The notes: generated by a model from the letters alone, not told the origin. Positions 51,872-61,160 are shown, counted from the stretch's first letter. The stretch is DNA of 64,000 nt from Acidobacteriota bacterium (GCA_026707545.1 JAPOWR010000001.1:310001-374000), one strand, 5' to 3'. Made by a program: numbers and translations.

Positions 51872-52591
51872 CTATTCGCTGCCTTTGAAGATCAGGTCGA
51901 GGCTTTCGATGTCGCCGCCCACCTCGACCTCGACCACCCGCTCACCCAGCTTTTCGTGCCAGAAGACGAGTTCATGCGAACCGGCGGGCAAACCGTCGAT
52001 CCGGTATGCGCCGTCGCTTCCCGTCGTCGAGTGGAACGAATGCTCCATGACGAACACGTAGGCGGCCATCCAGGGATGGACGTCGCACTTCACCTTGATC
52101 GGTTTCTCGGCCGCCCGGAACGACTTGATCCTCGTGCCCCGCGCCGGCTGGCCGATGTTGAAGGGCCGGTTGGCTCTGGCCAGGGCCCGCACGTTGTGGA
52201 GTGTGGGATCGTCGTTGACGATCTCGATGTCCTGCTGGACGCGCACACCGAGAATCCGCGGTGTGTAGAGGCAGCCCCGTTGTTCCAGCCGAACCGCTTC
52301 AGCCGGCGCGTCGTCGGCGGTGCCCTCGGGGGCTTCCTTGAGGTAGACGAAGACGTTCTCGATCGCGCCGCCCTCTCCGATCAGGCTGTCGCGCGAGAGG
52401 ACCCGTTTGCCGTCGTAGATCTGTTCGCAGTTCGGGTCCGCGTCCATGCGCAGGGGGTAGCGCTTGAGCGGCTCTCCTTCGTACGTGACCGTGCCGCTGA
52501 TACTGAAGTTGTCGGCTCCCGCCGCCGGGACGGCGCCGGCGAGAAGAGAGGAAAGAAGGATGACTGCGGCCGGGATCGAGATTCGCAGCAT
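51872..52591 (-). CDS. Exported cupredoxin-like protein
   Basis: A 239-residue secreted protein. The signal peptide MLRISIPAAVILLSSLLAG ends near AGA-D. A beta domain contains TLHNV and K-C-D-V-H-P-W-M, a complete type 1 copper set (His, Cys, His, Met), followed by a carboxypeptidase-regulatory-like fold (YRIDGLPAGSHELVFWHEK). Such domains carry electrons in the periplasm. I use ATG 52591; a further frame extension lacks a signal peptide pattern. It lies eight bases after rpsD on the same strand. Confidence 0.82.
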   Translation of the reverse strand: MLRISIPAAVILLSSLLAGAVPAAGADNFSISGTVTYEGEPLKRYPLRMDADPNCEQIYDGKRVLSRDSLIGEGGAIENVFVYLKEAPEGTADDAPAEAVRLEQRGCLYTPRILGVRVQQDIEIVNDDPTLHNVRALARANRPFNIGQPARGTRIKSFRAAEKPIKVKCDVHPWMAAYVFVMEHSFHSTTGSDGAYRIDGLPAGSHELVFWHEKLGERVVEVEVGGDIESLDLIFKGSE

Positions 52592-52599
52592 GTCAGGCG

Positions 52600-53193
52600 C
52601 TAGCGGGAGTAGTACTCGATGACGAGAGGCACTTCGCACACGATCGGAACCTCGTCCCGAACCGGTGTGTTGCGGAGCGTCGCCTGGTAGCCCGTTTCGT
52701 CTGTCTCGACGTAGGTGGGCACCGTCACGCCGCGCGGCTCGTTGAAGCAGCGGAGCTTGCGGCTCTTCTCGCGCACCTCGACGACGTCGCCCTCCTTGAC
52801 CCGGAACGACGGGATGTTCACCCGGCGCCCGTTGACCAGGATGTGACCATGGCCGACGAACTGGCGAGCGGCGAACACGCTGGGGGCGAAGGCGCGATGC
52901 ACGATCGCGTCGAGCCGCGTCTCGAGGAGTCCGACGAGATTGTCGCCGGTCACGCCTCTCATCCGGGTCGCGCGCTTGTAGTAGTTGCGGAGCTGGCGCT
53001 CGCTGACGTTGTACTGGAAGCGCAACCGCTGCTTCTCCAGCAACTGCCGACCGTAGTTACTCTGGCGCCGGCGCCGCTTCAGGCCGTGCATGCCTGGAGG
53101 ATGGCTCTTCTTCTCCATGTAGCGCGCCGCCTTGGACGTCAGGGCGACACCCAGCTTCCGCGACAGCTTGACCTTGGGCCCGTTGAACTTCAC
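52600..53193 (-). CDS. rpsD: 30S ribosomal protein S4
   Basis: A 197-residue S4 protein, binding the 5' domain of 16S rRNA during small-subunit assembly. The start MKFNGPKVKLSRKLGVALTS, the KKSHPPGMHG turn, QLLEKQRLRFQYNVSERQLRN and the S4 RNA-binding domain (RLDAIVHRAFAPSVFAARQF, GHGHILVNGRRVNIPS) are all present. Zinc cysteines of the C+ form are absent. The gene is not beside rpsK/rpoA as in the alpha operon; it leads a run of unrelated genes. Confidence 0.96.
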   Translation of the reverse strand: MKFNGPKVKLSRKLGVALTSKAARYMEKKSHPPGMHGLKRRRRQSNYGRQLLEKQRLRFQYNVSERQLRNYYKRATRMRGVTGDNLVGLLETRLDAIVHRAFAPSVFAARQFVGHGHILVNGRRVNIPSFRVKEGDVVEVREKSRKLRCFNEPRGVTVPTYVETDETGYQATLRNTPVRDEVPIVCEVPLVIEYYSR

Positions 53194-53390
53194 CTGTTTC
53201 TCCGATTCTCTGTTTGCTTTGCCGACCGACGGGCGTGGAGGCGGCGAGCCGATCAGTCTGCCGAGGTCGCGTCCGACCGGCGCATCTATCGTTTCGACTG
53301 TTCCTGGGGCCCGCTACCGCCGTCGAGCGGACGCGCATTGTAGCAGCGAGTCAGACCCAAGTGTGAATCGGGACCGTGTTCCTGTCCGCG

Positions 53391-54479
53391 CTATGGCTGT
53401 GCCTGAGGGGAAGGCGGGGTCACGAACAGAGTTCTCTGGGCGGTTCGCCGGCGGAACGCGGTTGCCGACGGGCTCGCAGTGTGGCCTCCTTCGAGGCCGA
53501 AGCGGCGGCGCGAGGTCTCGAACAGCCGGCCGATCTGATCGGCGTACTCTCCGCCGCCCTTCATGCGGTGATGGAATCGGGGGTCGTTCAGATCGCCGCC
53601 GCGGGCCTCGCGCAGGCGGTTCAGGACTCGATCCCGGCGGTCGGGGAAGTGTGTGCCGAGCCAGTCGGCGAAGAGTCCTCGAAGCCCGTGCGGCAGGCGG
53701 ACCAGGATGTAGCCCGCGCGCCGCGCTCCGGCCTCGGCCGCCGCTTCCAGGATGGCGGGGATCTGATCGTCGTTCAGGCCAGGGATGATGGGTGCCGCCA
53801 TGACGCCGCAGGGAATGCCTGCCTCGCTCAGTTTGCGTACCGCGTCCAGGCGCCGCCTTGGGCTCGAAGCCCTCGGCTCCATACGAGCAGAAAGCGACGG
53901 GGACACCGACGTGATCGACAGGTAGACGCCGCAGGCCTGGAACCGGTTCAGTTCGAGGAGGAGGTCGAGATCGCGCGTCACCAGGTGGTTCTTCGTCACG
54001 ATCGCCACCGGGTTCCGGAACTCGGCCAGGACCTCCAGGCAGCGGCGCGTGACGAGGAGTCGCCGTTCGATCGGCTGATAGGGGTCGGTGACGCCGGAGA
54101 GCATGATGACCTGGGGTGTCCAGCGGGGATTCAGGAGAGCCTCGCGCAGCAGTTCGGGCGCCCGCTCCTTGACCAGGATCCGGCTCTCGAAGTCGAGCCC
54201 GGCGGAGAAGCCGAGATACTCGTGGGTGGGCCGTGCATAGCAGTAGATGCAGCCGTGTTCGCAGCCGCGGTAGGGGTTGAGGCTGTATTGGAAGCCGATG
54301 TCCGGTGAGTCGTTGCGCGACAGGATCGTCTTCGAATCGTCGCGGAAGAGCTCCGTCGGCGGTGAGTCGCCACGCTCGGCGGTGCTTTCGCCGGGCTCGA
54401 AATCGATGTCGATGCGTTCGAAACGGTTCCTCGGGTTGGCGGCGGCGCCGCGGCCGCGTACTGAACCGGGTGAGGACAT
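53391..54479 (-). CDS. PA0069-family radical SAM protein
   Basis: A 362-residue radical SAM enzyme. The cluster-binding motif is C73-E-H-G-C77-I-Y-C80, and the YSLNPYRGCEHGCIYCYARPT block is the hallmark of the SPL/PA0069-type group. Later blocks TDPYQPIERR, VTKNHLV and PIIPGLND follow the family. The enzyme presumably cleaves SAM to a radical; its substrate is unknown in the whole family. Both the start and the Ser/Pro-rich C-terminus are of usual length. It follows the SelD fusion on the same strand with a 61-base gap. Confidence 0.9.
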   Translation of the reverse strand: MSSPGSVRGRGAAANPRNRFERIDIDFEPGESTAERGDSPPTELFRDDSKTILSRNDSPDIGFQYSLNPYRGCEHGCIYCYARPTHEYLGFSAGLDFESRILVKERAPELLREALLNPRWTPQVIMLSGVTDPYQPIERRLLVTRRCLEVLAEFRNPVAIVTKNHLVTRDLDLLLELNRFQACGVYLSITSVSPSLSARMEPRASSPRRRLDAVRKLSEAGIPCGVMAAPIIPGLNDDQIPAILEAAAEAGARRAGYILVRLPHGLRGLFADWLGTHFPDRRDRVLNRLREARGGDLNDPRFHHRMKGGGEYADQIGRLFETSRRRFGLEGGHTASPSATAFRRRTAQRTLFVTPPSPQAQP

Positions 54480-54540
54480 GCGGTCGATCGTATCACGACT
54501 TACGCCCTGTTTGCGTCCAGAGCGTGGGGCGACTCGCCTC

Positions 54541-56856
54541 CTAGCGGAGGATCAACTGCGGCCGCTCGGAGCGCGGCGTCAGGGCCTGTGCGATGACGCA
54601 GGCCGCATCGAGTCCCTGGGAGCGGAGATCATCGACCAGGCGGCCGCTCCGCTCGGGTTCGACCGCCAGCACCAGCCCGCCCGCGGTCTGGGGGTCGAAG
54701 GCCAGTTCCAGCCGCGGTCCGGCGGGGGCCTGGCGCCTGACCGGCAACGGCAGGCGGGTGTTCTGTTCGTGGCTGGTGCTCCTCTCTCCGCGCTCGAGAA
54801 GCTCCAGGGCGCCGGGCAGGGCGGGGACGGCGCCTGTGTCGACCTCGATGTCGACGCCACTGGCCTGGGCCATCTCGCCGACGTGGCCGGCCAGACCGAA
54901 GCCGCTGATGTCGGTTGCGGCCCGGGCCCCGGCGCGGCGGGCGGCCTCGAGCGCACCGCGGTTGCTGGTTTGCATCGAGGTCAAGGCGGCGCGGAGCCAG
55001 CGACCCGGACACAGGCCCATGCGGTCTGCGGCGAGCAGGACGCCGCAGCCGAGCGGTTTGGTCAGCACGAGCGTGTCTCCGGGCTCGACCGCGGCCTTGA
55101 GCAGCAGCTCGCGGCCGTTGCCCGCGACTCCTTCGACGTGGAAGCCGACGACGAGTTCCGGGCCGGTGTTCGTGTGGCCGCCGAGCAGGAGCACGTCCTC
55201 GGCGTCCAGTGCCCTGCGGGCGCCGGCGAGAATCTGGATCAGCAGTTCTTCCGCGGCGTCGCCTTCCGCGGCATGGGGCAGCGTGACCAGGGCCTGGGCG
55301 ACCCTGGGCGCGACACCGGTGGCGTAGAGATCGGAACAGGCGTTGACCGCCGCGACTCGCCCAACGAGCCATGGGTCGTCGGTGAAGGCGGGGAACGCGT
55401 CGAGCGAGGCGACGACCTGGTCGCCCGCCGGTGTCCTGTAAGCGACCGCGTCGTCTGGAGTCGCCACATCGAGGACGACCTCGGAGTTCTGGCCGGTCTT
55501 CGCCTGAAGATCCGCCCGCGCGAGCGCTCTTGCCAGGCGATCGGGCCCGATCTTGGCGGCGCAGCCACCGCAGAACATGGGTTCCGCAGCGGCTGCGCTC
55601 GCGTGGTCCATCCCGCCGCCGGCATCGTCGCTGCCGTTCCCGTGGCCCATTCCTGCGAACCAGGGACGGGGCGCGCCGTCTGCATCGAGCGCCTGGAAGC
55701 GCTCCATGAACTGGCGGTCGATCCGATCCTTCAACCGCATGACCCACCTGCCCTCGAAGGCGTGTCCCCACTTGGCGCCGACAGCGGTCCCGTCGCCGAG
55801 GTTGAGGAGAGACAGAAAGTCGCTCTGCGGCCTGTACCGACGGAGCCGTCGCCCGGCCAGCAGGCGATCGAGGTTGTCGATGAGGTAGGGCCCCATGCGC
55901 ACCGCGTAGACCCCGGCGCGGGCCCGCCGCGGGTGCTCGGTCAGGGTCGCGCAGTCGCCGACCGCGAAGATGTGGTCGTGCCCCTCGACCTGCAGGGTCG
56001 ATCGAGTGCGGACGTAGCCGCCATCGTCGAGCGGCAGGTCCGAGTCGCCGAACATGGGCAGCGCGGCGGCGCCGGTGACCCAGAACGTCAGGTCGGCGTC
56101 GAGACGGTCACCGCCGTCGAGACGGACCGAGTCCGCTTCGACCGTGACGACCTTGGCGCCGAGGATCGTGTCGATTCCGCGCCTGCGAGCCGCGGCTTCG
56201 ATCCGGCTGGAGAGAGACGGGTGATAGCCAGGAAGAATGCCGTCACCCGCCTCGACGATCGTCGTCTTCGGTTCTAGTCCCCGGCTCCTGAGTCGAGCAT
56301 CGATGCAGAAGGCCAACTCGATCCCGCCGGCGCCGCTGCCGACCACGACGACCTTCGGACGATCGCTCGTCAGGGACTCCACGCGACCCTCGACCACCGC
56401 CGCCAGGCGGTTGATCGGGCGGGTCGGAACGGCATGCTCGCGGACGCCGGGAAGATCGAGGGCAGCCACCGTGGAGCCCACGTCGAAGGAAGCCAGGTCG
56501 AAGGCGAGCGCTTCGCGGCCCTCGATCAGCACCCGCCGGGCGGCTGCTTCGACCCCGGTGCATGGAGCCAGAATGACCCGTACGCCGGCCCTGCGCGCCA
56601 GCGGCACGGCGTCGATCTCCAGTTCGTGACGCTCGTACTGGCCGGCTACCAGCCCCGGCGCCATCCCGGAGTAGACGGCGATCGGCGTGTCGACGACCAG
56701 AGTGGCGTCGATGGCCGGGTTGGGGTCCATGATCCAGTGTCGCAGCAACTGGACGTGCGTGTGGCCGGCGCCCACGAGGACCACTCGCGTGGCCGCATCG
56801 AGCGCGGAACCTGGCGTGCCGGGACCCCGATCCCGGTTGAGCCCTGTGGACCTCAC
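54541..56856 (-). CDS. selD: NDH-like FAD protein fused to selenide,water dikinase
   Basis: A 771-residue bifunctional protein. Residues 20-380 are a type II NADH-dehydrogenase-like FAD/NAD domain (VVLVGAGHTHVQLL, VVVGSGAGGIELA, FAVGDCATL). From about residue 420 follows SelD, which makes selenophosphate from selenide and ATP; the active site is C429-G-G-C432-A-A-K435 (TGC codons, no Sec), with the metal and ATP residues in SLDAFPAFTDDPW and GGHTNTGPELVVG. Fused NDH-SelD proteins are known in cyanobacteria and some other bacteria. The window shows no selA, selB, tRNA-Sec or selenoprotein, so the product is probably used elsewhere on the chromosome. GTG start. Confidence 0.93.
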   Translation of the reverse strand: MRSTGLNRDRGPGTPGSALDAATRVVLVGAGHTHVQLLRHWIMDPNPAIDATLVVDTPIAVYSGMAPGLVAGQYERHELEIDAVPLARRAGVRVILAPCTGVEAAARRVLIEGREALAFDLASFDVGSTVAALDLPGVREHAVPTRPINRLAAVVEGRVESLTSDRPKVVVVGSGAGGIELAFCIDARLRSRGLEPKTTIVEAGDGILPGYHPSLSSRIEAAARRRGIDTILGAKVVTVEADSVRLDGGDRLDADLTFWVTGAAALPMFGDSDLPLDDGGYVRTRSTLQVEGHDHIFAVGDCATLTEHPRRARAGVYAVRMGPYLIDNLDRLLAGRRLRRYRPQSDFLSLLNLGDGTAVGAKWGHAFEGRWVMRLKDRIDRQFMERFQALDADGAPRPWFAGMGHGNGSDDAGGGMDHASAAAAEPMFCGGCAAKIGPDRLARALARADLQAKTGQNSEVVLDVATPDDAVAYRTPAGDQVVASLDAFPAFTDDPWLVGRVAAVNACSDLYATGVAPRVAQALVTLPHAAEGDAAEELLIQILAGARRALDAEDVLLLGGHTNTGPELVVGFHVEGVAGNGRELLLKAAVEPGDTLVLTKPLGCGVLLAADRMGLCPGRWLRAALTSMQTSNRGALEAARRAGARAATDISGFGLAGHVGEMAQASGVDIEVDTGAVPALPGALELLERGERSTSHEQNTRLPLPVRRQAPAGPRLELAFDPQTAGGLVLAVEPERSGRLVDDLRSQGLDAACVIAQALTPRSERPQLILR

Positions 56857-56882
56857 GTCATGGCGGGAGAACGGTCGTGGGT

Positions 56883-58109
56883 CTAGGAACTGCCGCCGGC
56901 GTCGCCTTCGGCTCCACGAACGGCGCCGGAGGTGCGGAGGGCGGCGATCCGTTCCCGGTCATAGCCCAGCTCGGTGAGGACTTCGTCCGTGTGTTCGCCG
57001 AGCGCCGGAGCCGGCCGCCTGATCGACGCCGGCGAGCGGGAGAAGCGCCACGGCACGCCGGCCATTCGCAGGTTGCCGAGCTGCGGGTGCCGGACGACCT
57101 GGCTCATCGCCATTGCCTCGACCTGGGGATCGTCGAAGAACTCGTCGGCCGAACGGACGGCCGCGCAGGGAACGCCCACCGCCACGAGATCGGCTTCCAA
57201 CTCGTGGGCCGGCCGCGAGGCAACGATCGGGTCGATCTCCGCGCTGAGTTCCTTTGCCTGCGTGACGCGTTGGGGGTTCGTCGCATAGCGGGGGTCGCCG
57301 GCCAGGTCGTCGCGGCCGATCGCTTTGCAGAACAGCTTCCAGAACTTGTCCGTACCGGCGGCGATGAAGATGGGGCCGTCGGCGGCGGCGAACATCCGGT
57401 AGGGGAAGATGCCGGGCGGCCCGGTGATCTCGGCCTCGAGCGGCTGGATGTAGGACTGCGCCTGGGCGCTCATGATCGCCTGCAGCAGGGACGTCTCGAT
57501 CCACTGGCCCTCGCCGGTGCGCTCGCGGTGGAGGAGGGCGGCGTTGATCGAACAGACCGTGAGGACGGCGGCCATGTAGTCGGAAACCGCCACCGGACAG
57601 ATCGCCGCGACGCCGTTCATGAGTTGCTGCAGGTGCGCCGCGCCGGCCATCGACTGGAGCACCGGGTCGTAGCCGGGACGCTGGGCGTACGGTCCGCTGC
57701 CGCCGAAGGCGCTCGACGAGGCGTAGATGAGCCCGGGGTTGTGGCGGCTGAGCGTGTCGTAGTCGATGCCGAGCCTGGCGGCGACTCCGGGCCGGAAGTT
57801 CTCCATCGCCACATCGGCGTCCCGGACGAGGTCGTAGACGACCTGCCGCCCCTCCTCGGTCTTCAGGTTGACGGCGATGCCACGCTTGTTCCGGTTCCAC
57901 GCCTGGAACATCCGGCTCTCGCTGCCGATGAAGGGGCCCCAGTGGCGGGCATTGTCGCCGCCCGGCGATTCGATCTTCAGGACATCGGCGCCCATGTCGC
58001 CGAGCAGCATGGCGCCGTAGGAGCCGGCGATGAAGCTGGTGAAGTCGAGAACGCGAATGCCGTGCAGCGGGCCGTGGGTGCGCGGCTCCGGCATGGGCCC
58101 GTCAGGCAT
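56883..58109 (-). CDS. CaiB/BaiF class III CoA-transferase
   Basis: A 408-residue family III CoA-transferase, moving CoA between carboxylic acids. Motifs: LDFTSFIAGSYGAMLLGDMGADVLKIESP at the start (first 20 sufficient), the catalytic aspartate D177 in VSDYMAAVL, ERTGEGQWIETSLL, and the C-terminal W-R/F-S-R-S segment. It is 26 bases downstream of SelD and 13 bases upstream of the amidohydrolase gene, all minus strand. Donor and acceptor unknown; the cluster gives no clue. Confidence 0.92.
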   Translation of the reverse strand: MPDGPMPEPRTHGPLHGIRVLDFTSFIAGSYGAMLLGDMGADVLKIESPGGDNARHWGPFIGSESRMFQAWNRNKRGIAVNLKTEEGRQVVYDLVRDADVAMENFRPGVAARLGIDYDTLSRHNPGLIYASSSAFGGSGPYAQRPGYDPVLQSMAGAAHLQQLMNGVAAICPVAVSDYMAAVLTVCSINAALLHRERTGEGQWIETSLLQAIMSAQAQSYIQPLEAEITGPPGIFPYRMFAAADGPIFIAAGTDKFWKLFCKAIGRDDLAGDPRYATNPQRVTQAKELSAEIDPIVASRPAHELEADLVAVGVPCAAVRSADEFFDDPQVEAMAMSQVVRHPQLGNLRMAGVPWRFSRSPASIRRPAPALGEHTDEVLTELGYDRERIAALRTSGAVRGAEGDAGGSS

Positions 58110-58122
58110 CCGGCGATCTTAG

Positions 58123-59919
58123 CTACTCCACCAGCTCGACGTTGTCGATCTCGAGCCAGAAGGCACCGAGATCGGCGGGACCGCCGATGAAGAACGCCCA
58201 GGCGCCCGAGGGGTCGAGACCACGGAACGAGGACAGCGGAATCTCGACCCGGCCCCATTCATCACCGGCCTCGAAGGAGGCGGCCGCCGGCCGCATTCCC
58301 AGGCTTTCGGCGAAGGCCATCGCCTGGTAGGTCGCGCTCTCTCCGCGCGCGTCGAAGGCCAGGGCGCGGATGGCGCCGGCGTCGACCGGTTCGTTGAACT
58401 GGGAGCCGAGCAGAACCATGACCCCGGACCACGGGAAGGGAAAGCCCTCCTTGATCTCGCCCTCGATCCGCAGCGCGTTGCCGCCCTCGTCGCGGGGCGC
58501 CGCGGCGCTCTTCACGGTCGACTTGCCGCCGGCAATGGCGTCGGTCGAGTGCGACCACTTCGGGGGCAGGTTGCCGGTGCCCAGGTCGTCCTCGAAGTTA
58601 CTGAGCAGCGTCGGCTCGAGGCGGGGCCGGCCGGTCGTGGGTTCGGCAATCCTGCGCTCGAAGCGGGTCCCGTCCTTCCAGATCGCCGCGATGTCGCGGG
58701 TCGCGAGCACGTCCTCGGTCGCGTCGCCGCGAACCAGGATCAGGTCGGCCTTGAGACCCGCCGCGATGCGGCCGCGGTCGCCCAGGTCGAACGCGTCGAC
58801 GGGCGCGGCGGTGGCCGCCCGCAGGGCCTCGACCGGAGTCAGACCGGCACGGACCAGCAGCTCGAGTTCCCGATGGATGCTCGCGCCGTGGGTCGTTCCA
58901 GGATTCGGCGCGTCCGAGCCGGCCAGGATCGGCACGCCGGCGGCGTGCAGTGCCGCGACGTCGGCCAGGATGTTCGCCATCAACTCCGGGTCCGGTTCCC
59001 GGCCGAAATCCTGCCCCAGACTGCCTCGCTGCTCGGGCGTCAGGAAGGCAGCGATCAGCGGATCCGCGGCCAGCTCCGCGCCGCCCGCGGTGCCGGCGAT
59101 CGTTTCGAGCACGGCGAGCGTGGGGACGACGAAGATCCCCGCGTTGCGGGCCGCTTCGACGATCTCGCCGCCTCCGGCGCGGTCGAAGTGCATGTGGACC
59201 AGGCCGTCGGCGCCCGCGTCGATGACCTCCCCGGCCGCTTCCACCGTGCTGATGTGGAAGACGGCCAGCAGATCGTGGCGATGCGCTGCGGCCACGATCC
59301 GGGGCAGGGTCGAGTCGGCGAGCGTGGGAAGCGGGCGCCCGACGGAACCCGCTTCGTAGATCACCTTGATGAAGTCGGCACCCGCGGCGGCCCGGTCCGC
59401 GATGAAGGCGTCGGTCTGCTCCGGGTCATCCAGGGTAGGCAGCGCGACGCCGAACTGGGTGCCGTGGCCGCCCGCGACCGTGACGGGGCCGCCGGCGAAG
59501 ACGTCGGCCCGGTCCGGAACCGCTCCCGCAGCCTGCTGCCGTCTCCATTGAGCCGCCATGGCTTCGGCGGTGAGCATGTCCAGAACGGTCGTGACGCCGA
59601 AGTTCAGCGCCTGCTCGAGCGCCGGCCCGAAGTTGTGCGTATGGCTGTCGATGAGCCCCGGTAGCAGGGTCGACCCGGCGCCGTCGACGACCGCCGCTTC
59701 CGTGCCGGCGGCCGCTGGAATGTCGGTACCCGTCGTGACCGACTCGATCTTGCCGCCGCGGATCACGACCGTTGCGGTGTCGAGGACCGAGTCTCCGGTG
59801 AACACGCGTGCCCCCTGGATCACGGTGGCGGGGGTCTGCGCTTGGAGCCCCCCGCCGAGGCCGACCAGGCAGATCGTCAGGAGGGCGGCTCGGCCGACAC
59901 ATCTCAAGCGCAGGTTCAT
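58123..59919 (-). CDS. Exported amidohydrolase with C-terminal CIA30-like domain
   Basis: A 598-residue protein. A signal peptide (ending LQAQ near residue 28) precedes an imidazolonepropionase-like metal-dependent hydrolase: DSHTHNFG near residue 93, a metal histidine in FHISTVEAAGEVIDAG, HMHFDRAGG, and GSDAPNPGTTHGASIH with the catalytic Asp. From about residue 440 a jelly-roll domain (LLSNFEDDLGTG, WAFFIGGPADLGAFWLEIDN) resembles CIA30/CBM11-like modules. It would act in the periplasm on an amide or cyclic substrate. It ends the leftward run of SelD and CoA-transferase genes at its upstream side. Confidence 0.88.
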   Translation of the reverse strand: MNLRLRCVGRAALLTICLVGLGGGLQAQTPATVIQGARVFTGDSVLDTATVVIRGGKIESVTTGTDIPAAAGTEAAVVDGAGSTLLPGLIDSHTHNFGPALEQALNFGVTTVLDMLTAEAMAAQWRRQQAAGAVPDRADVFAGGPVTVAGGHGTQFGVALPTLDDPEQTDAFIADRAAAGADFIKVIYEAGSVGRPLPTLADSTLPRIVAAAHRHDLLAVFHISTVEAAGEVIDAGADGLVHMHFDRAGGGEIVEAARNAGIFVVPTLAVLETIAGTAGGAELAADPLIAAFLTPEQRGSLGQDFGREPDPELMANILADVAALHAAGVPILAGSDAPNPGTTHGASIHRELELLVRAGLTPVEALRAATAAPVDAFDLGDRGRIAAGLKADLILVRGDATEDVLATRDIAAIWKDGTRFERRIAEPTTGRPRLEPTLLSNFEDDLGTGNLPPKWSHSTDAIAGGKSTVKSAAAPRDEGGNALRIEGEIKEGFPFPWSGVMVLLGSQFNEPVDAGAIRALAFDARGESATYQAMAFAESLGMRPAAASFEAGDEWGRVEIPLSSFRGLDPSGAWAFFIGGPADLGAFWLEIDNVELVE

Positions 59920-60039
59920 CGCGGTGTCCTCCCGGGTCGGTCGTATGCTAGCGATCGCCTGCTGCCGGCAGGCGACTTATTCCCAGGACCGGCAGTGGCC
60001 GGCCCGTTGGCCGGAAACAGCGCGGACGAAGGAGCACCC

Positions 60040-60255
60040 TTGAAGATCAAACTGGATATCGACTGCACACCCGAGGAGGCGCGCGCCTTTCTCGGTCTTC
60101 CCGACGTGGCGGGGATTCAGAACGAGATGCTGGAACGGTTCCGCGATCGGTTGACCGCCAACCTGAAGTACGCCGACCCCCAGGAAATGTTCAAACTGTG
60201 GTTTCCGGGCCTGGCGGCCCGGCGCGGATCCGACGCCGACGCCGAGGGGAGCTGA
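60040..60255 (+). CDS. DUF6489 family small protein
   Basis: A 71-residue cytoplasmic protein from TTG 60040, with GAAGGAG nine bases upstream. The pattern KIKLDIDCTPEEARAFLGLPD, then NLKYADPQEMFKLWFPGLA, matches the DUF6489 family. Function unknown; homologues commonly lie near polyhydroxyalkanoate or lipid-granule genes, in line with the phasin-like gene 570 bases away. It converges with the GNAT gene at six bases. Confidence 0.7.
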   Translation: MKIKLDIDCTPEEARAFLGLPDVAGIQNEMLERFRDRLTANLKYADPQEMFKLWFPGLAARRGSDADAEGS

Positions 60256-60261
60256 TCCGGC

Positions 60262-60831
60262 CTACGCCCCGGCCCCGGCCTCGAGACCCGTCACGTCGTA
60301 GGACATCAGGATCAGGTCGTGGGTCGCGTCGTTGGGGTCGATCACCCAATCCGCGAGCAGGGCTTCGATCGAGAAGCCCAGCTTGTGGAACATCTGGCGG
60401 GCGCCGCGTTGCTCGCGGGCCATCTGGGCCACGATCTTGGTCAGTCCGATCTGCTGGGCGAGCTGGAAGACATCGTGCGCCAGGTGGCCTCCGAGACCGG
60501 CCTGCCGGACCTCCGGCAGGACCATGATCCGGATCTCGCCCAGGTGCCGCATCCATGAGGACTCGCGGCGGTTCAGGCTGCCGTAGCCCACGAGCCGGCC
60601 GTCAACGTGGGCCAGTACAGCGATCCGGAGCCCCGTCGTCACGCCCTCGATCCAGTGGTCCACGACCTTCGGATCCGTCAGGTCGACGCGCAGAAACCGG
60701 AGATCCTCCTTCGGAAGGGCGCGAGCGAAGGCAAGCATGTCGTCGCGGTCATCCTGACCCAGGAGCCTGAACTCGAAGGACTTGCCCTTCAGGCGGACGG
60801 TGCGAGGGTAGTCGTTGGCCATGTCGTTCAC
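60262..60831 (-). CDS. GNAT family N-acetyltransferase
   Basis: A GNAT protein of up to 189 residues. The acyl-CoA-binding segment IRIMVLPEVRQAGLGGHLAHD (G-x-G-x-G/A-like loop) follows VGYGSLNRRESS, and KLGFSIEALL marks the C-terminal strand. Starts: GTG 60831 overlaps the stop of the phasin-like gene (GTGA); ATG 60822 is also possible. Being the last gene of the lipid operon, it may acetylate or acylate a component of granule metabolism. That is inference from position only. Confidence 0.85.
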   Translation of the reverse strand: MNDMANDYPRTVRLKGKSFEFRLLGQDDRDDMLAFARALPKEDLRFLRVDLTDPKVVDHWIEGVTTGLRIAVLAHVDGRLVGYGSLNRRESSWMRHLGEIRIMVLPEVRQAGLGGHLAHDVFQLAQQIGLTKIVAQMAREQRGARQMFHKLGFSIEALLADWVIDPNDATHDLILMSYDVTGLEAGAGA

Positions 60832-61160
60832 TCGGCTGCCTCCGTTTCGACGGCAGGATCCTCGGCCGGGGAGCCGTCGGCGAGCCGGTCGAGGTAGGTA
60901 GTGATCGCCGCGAAGGAGCCGTCCACCGTGTTCTTGAACTGCTGTTGACCCTCCGCGGCGGCGTCGCGCCAGGTCTGCATCAGGGTGCGGGCTTCATCGG
61001 GCAGGTTCGGGACCTGGTCGATCATTCGGTCGGCGAGTTCGAGTTGCCGCTCCTGCAGCGCAACGATCGCGTTGTAGCCGTTCTCAAATGCCGCCTTCTG
61101 GAACTCCAGCACCTGCTTCTGGTAGTCGAGAACCTGCTTGGGAATCGTGGGTCTGTTCAT
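60828..61160 (-). CDS. Phasin-like granule-associated protein
   Basis: A 110-residue, largely helical amphipathic protein with no signal peptide. The core FQKAAFENGYNAIVALQERQ followed by ADRMIDQVPNLPDEARTLMQ resembles phasins (PHA granule coat proteins); the tail is acidic and Ala-rich. The ATG directly follows the TAG of the wax ester synthase gene (TAGATG), so translation is coupled. Association with the surface of a neutral lipid or PHA granule is a reasonable inference from the operon. Confidence 0.75.
   Translation of the reverse strand: MNRPTIPKQVLDYQKQVLEFQKAAFENGYNAIVALQERQLELADRMIDQVPNLPDEARTLMQTWRDAAAEGQQQFKNTVDGSFAAITTYLDRLADGSPAEDPAVETEAAE

Noticed and set aside
55560-55575. Selenocysteine in the SelD active site
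   Set aside because: Both active-site codons are TGC (Cys), not TGA.
54277-56277. 666-codon plus-strand frame opposite SelD
   Set aside because: Low-complexity Gly/Ala/Arg/Asp translation; the minus strand carries intact NDH and SelD motifs.
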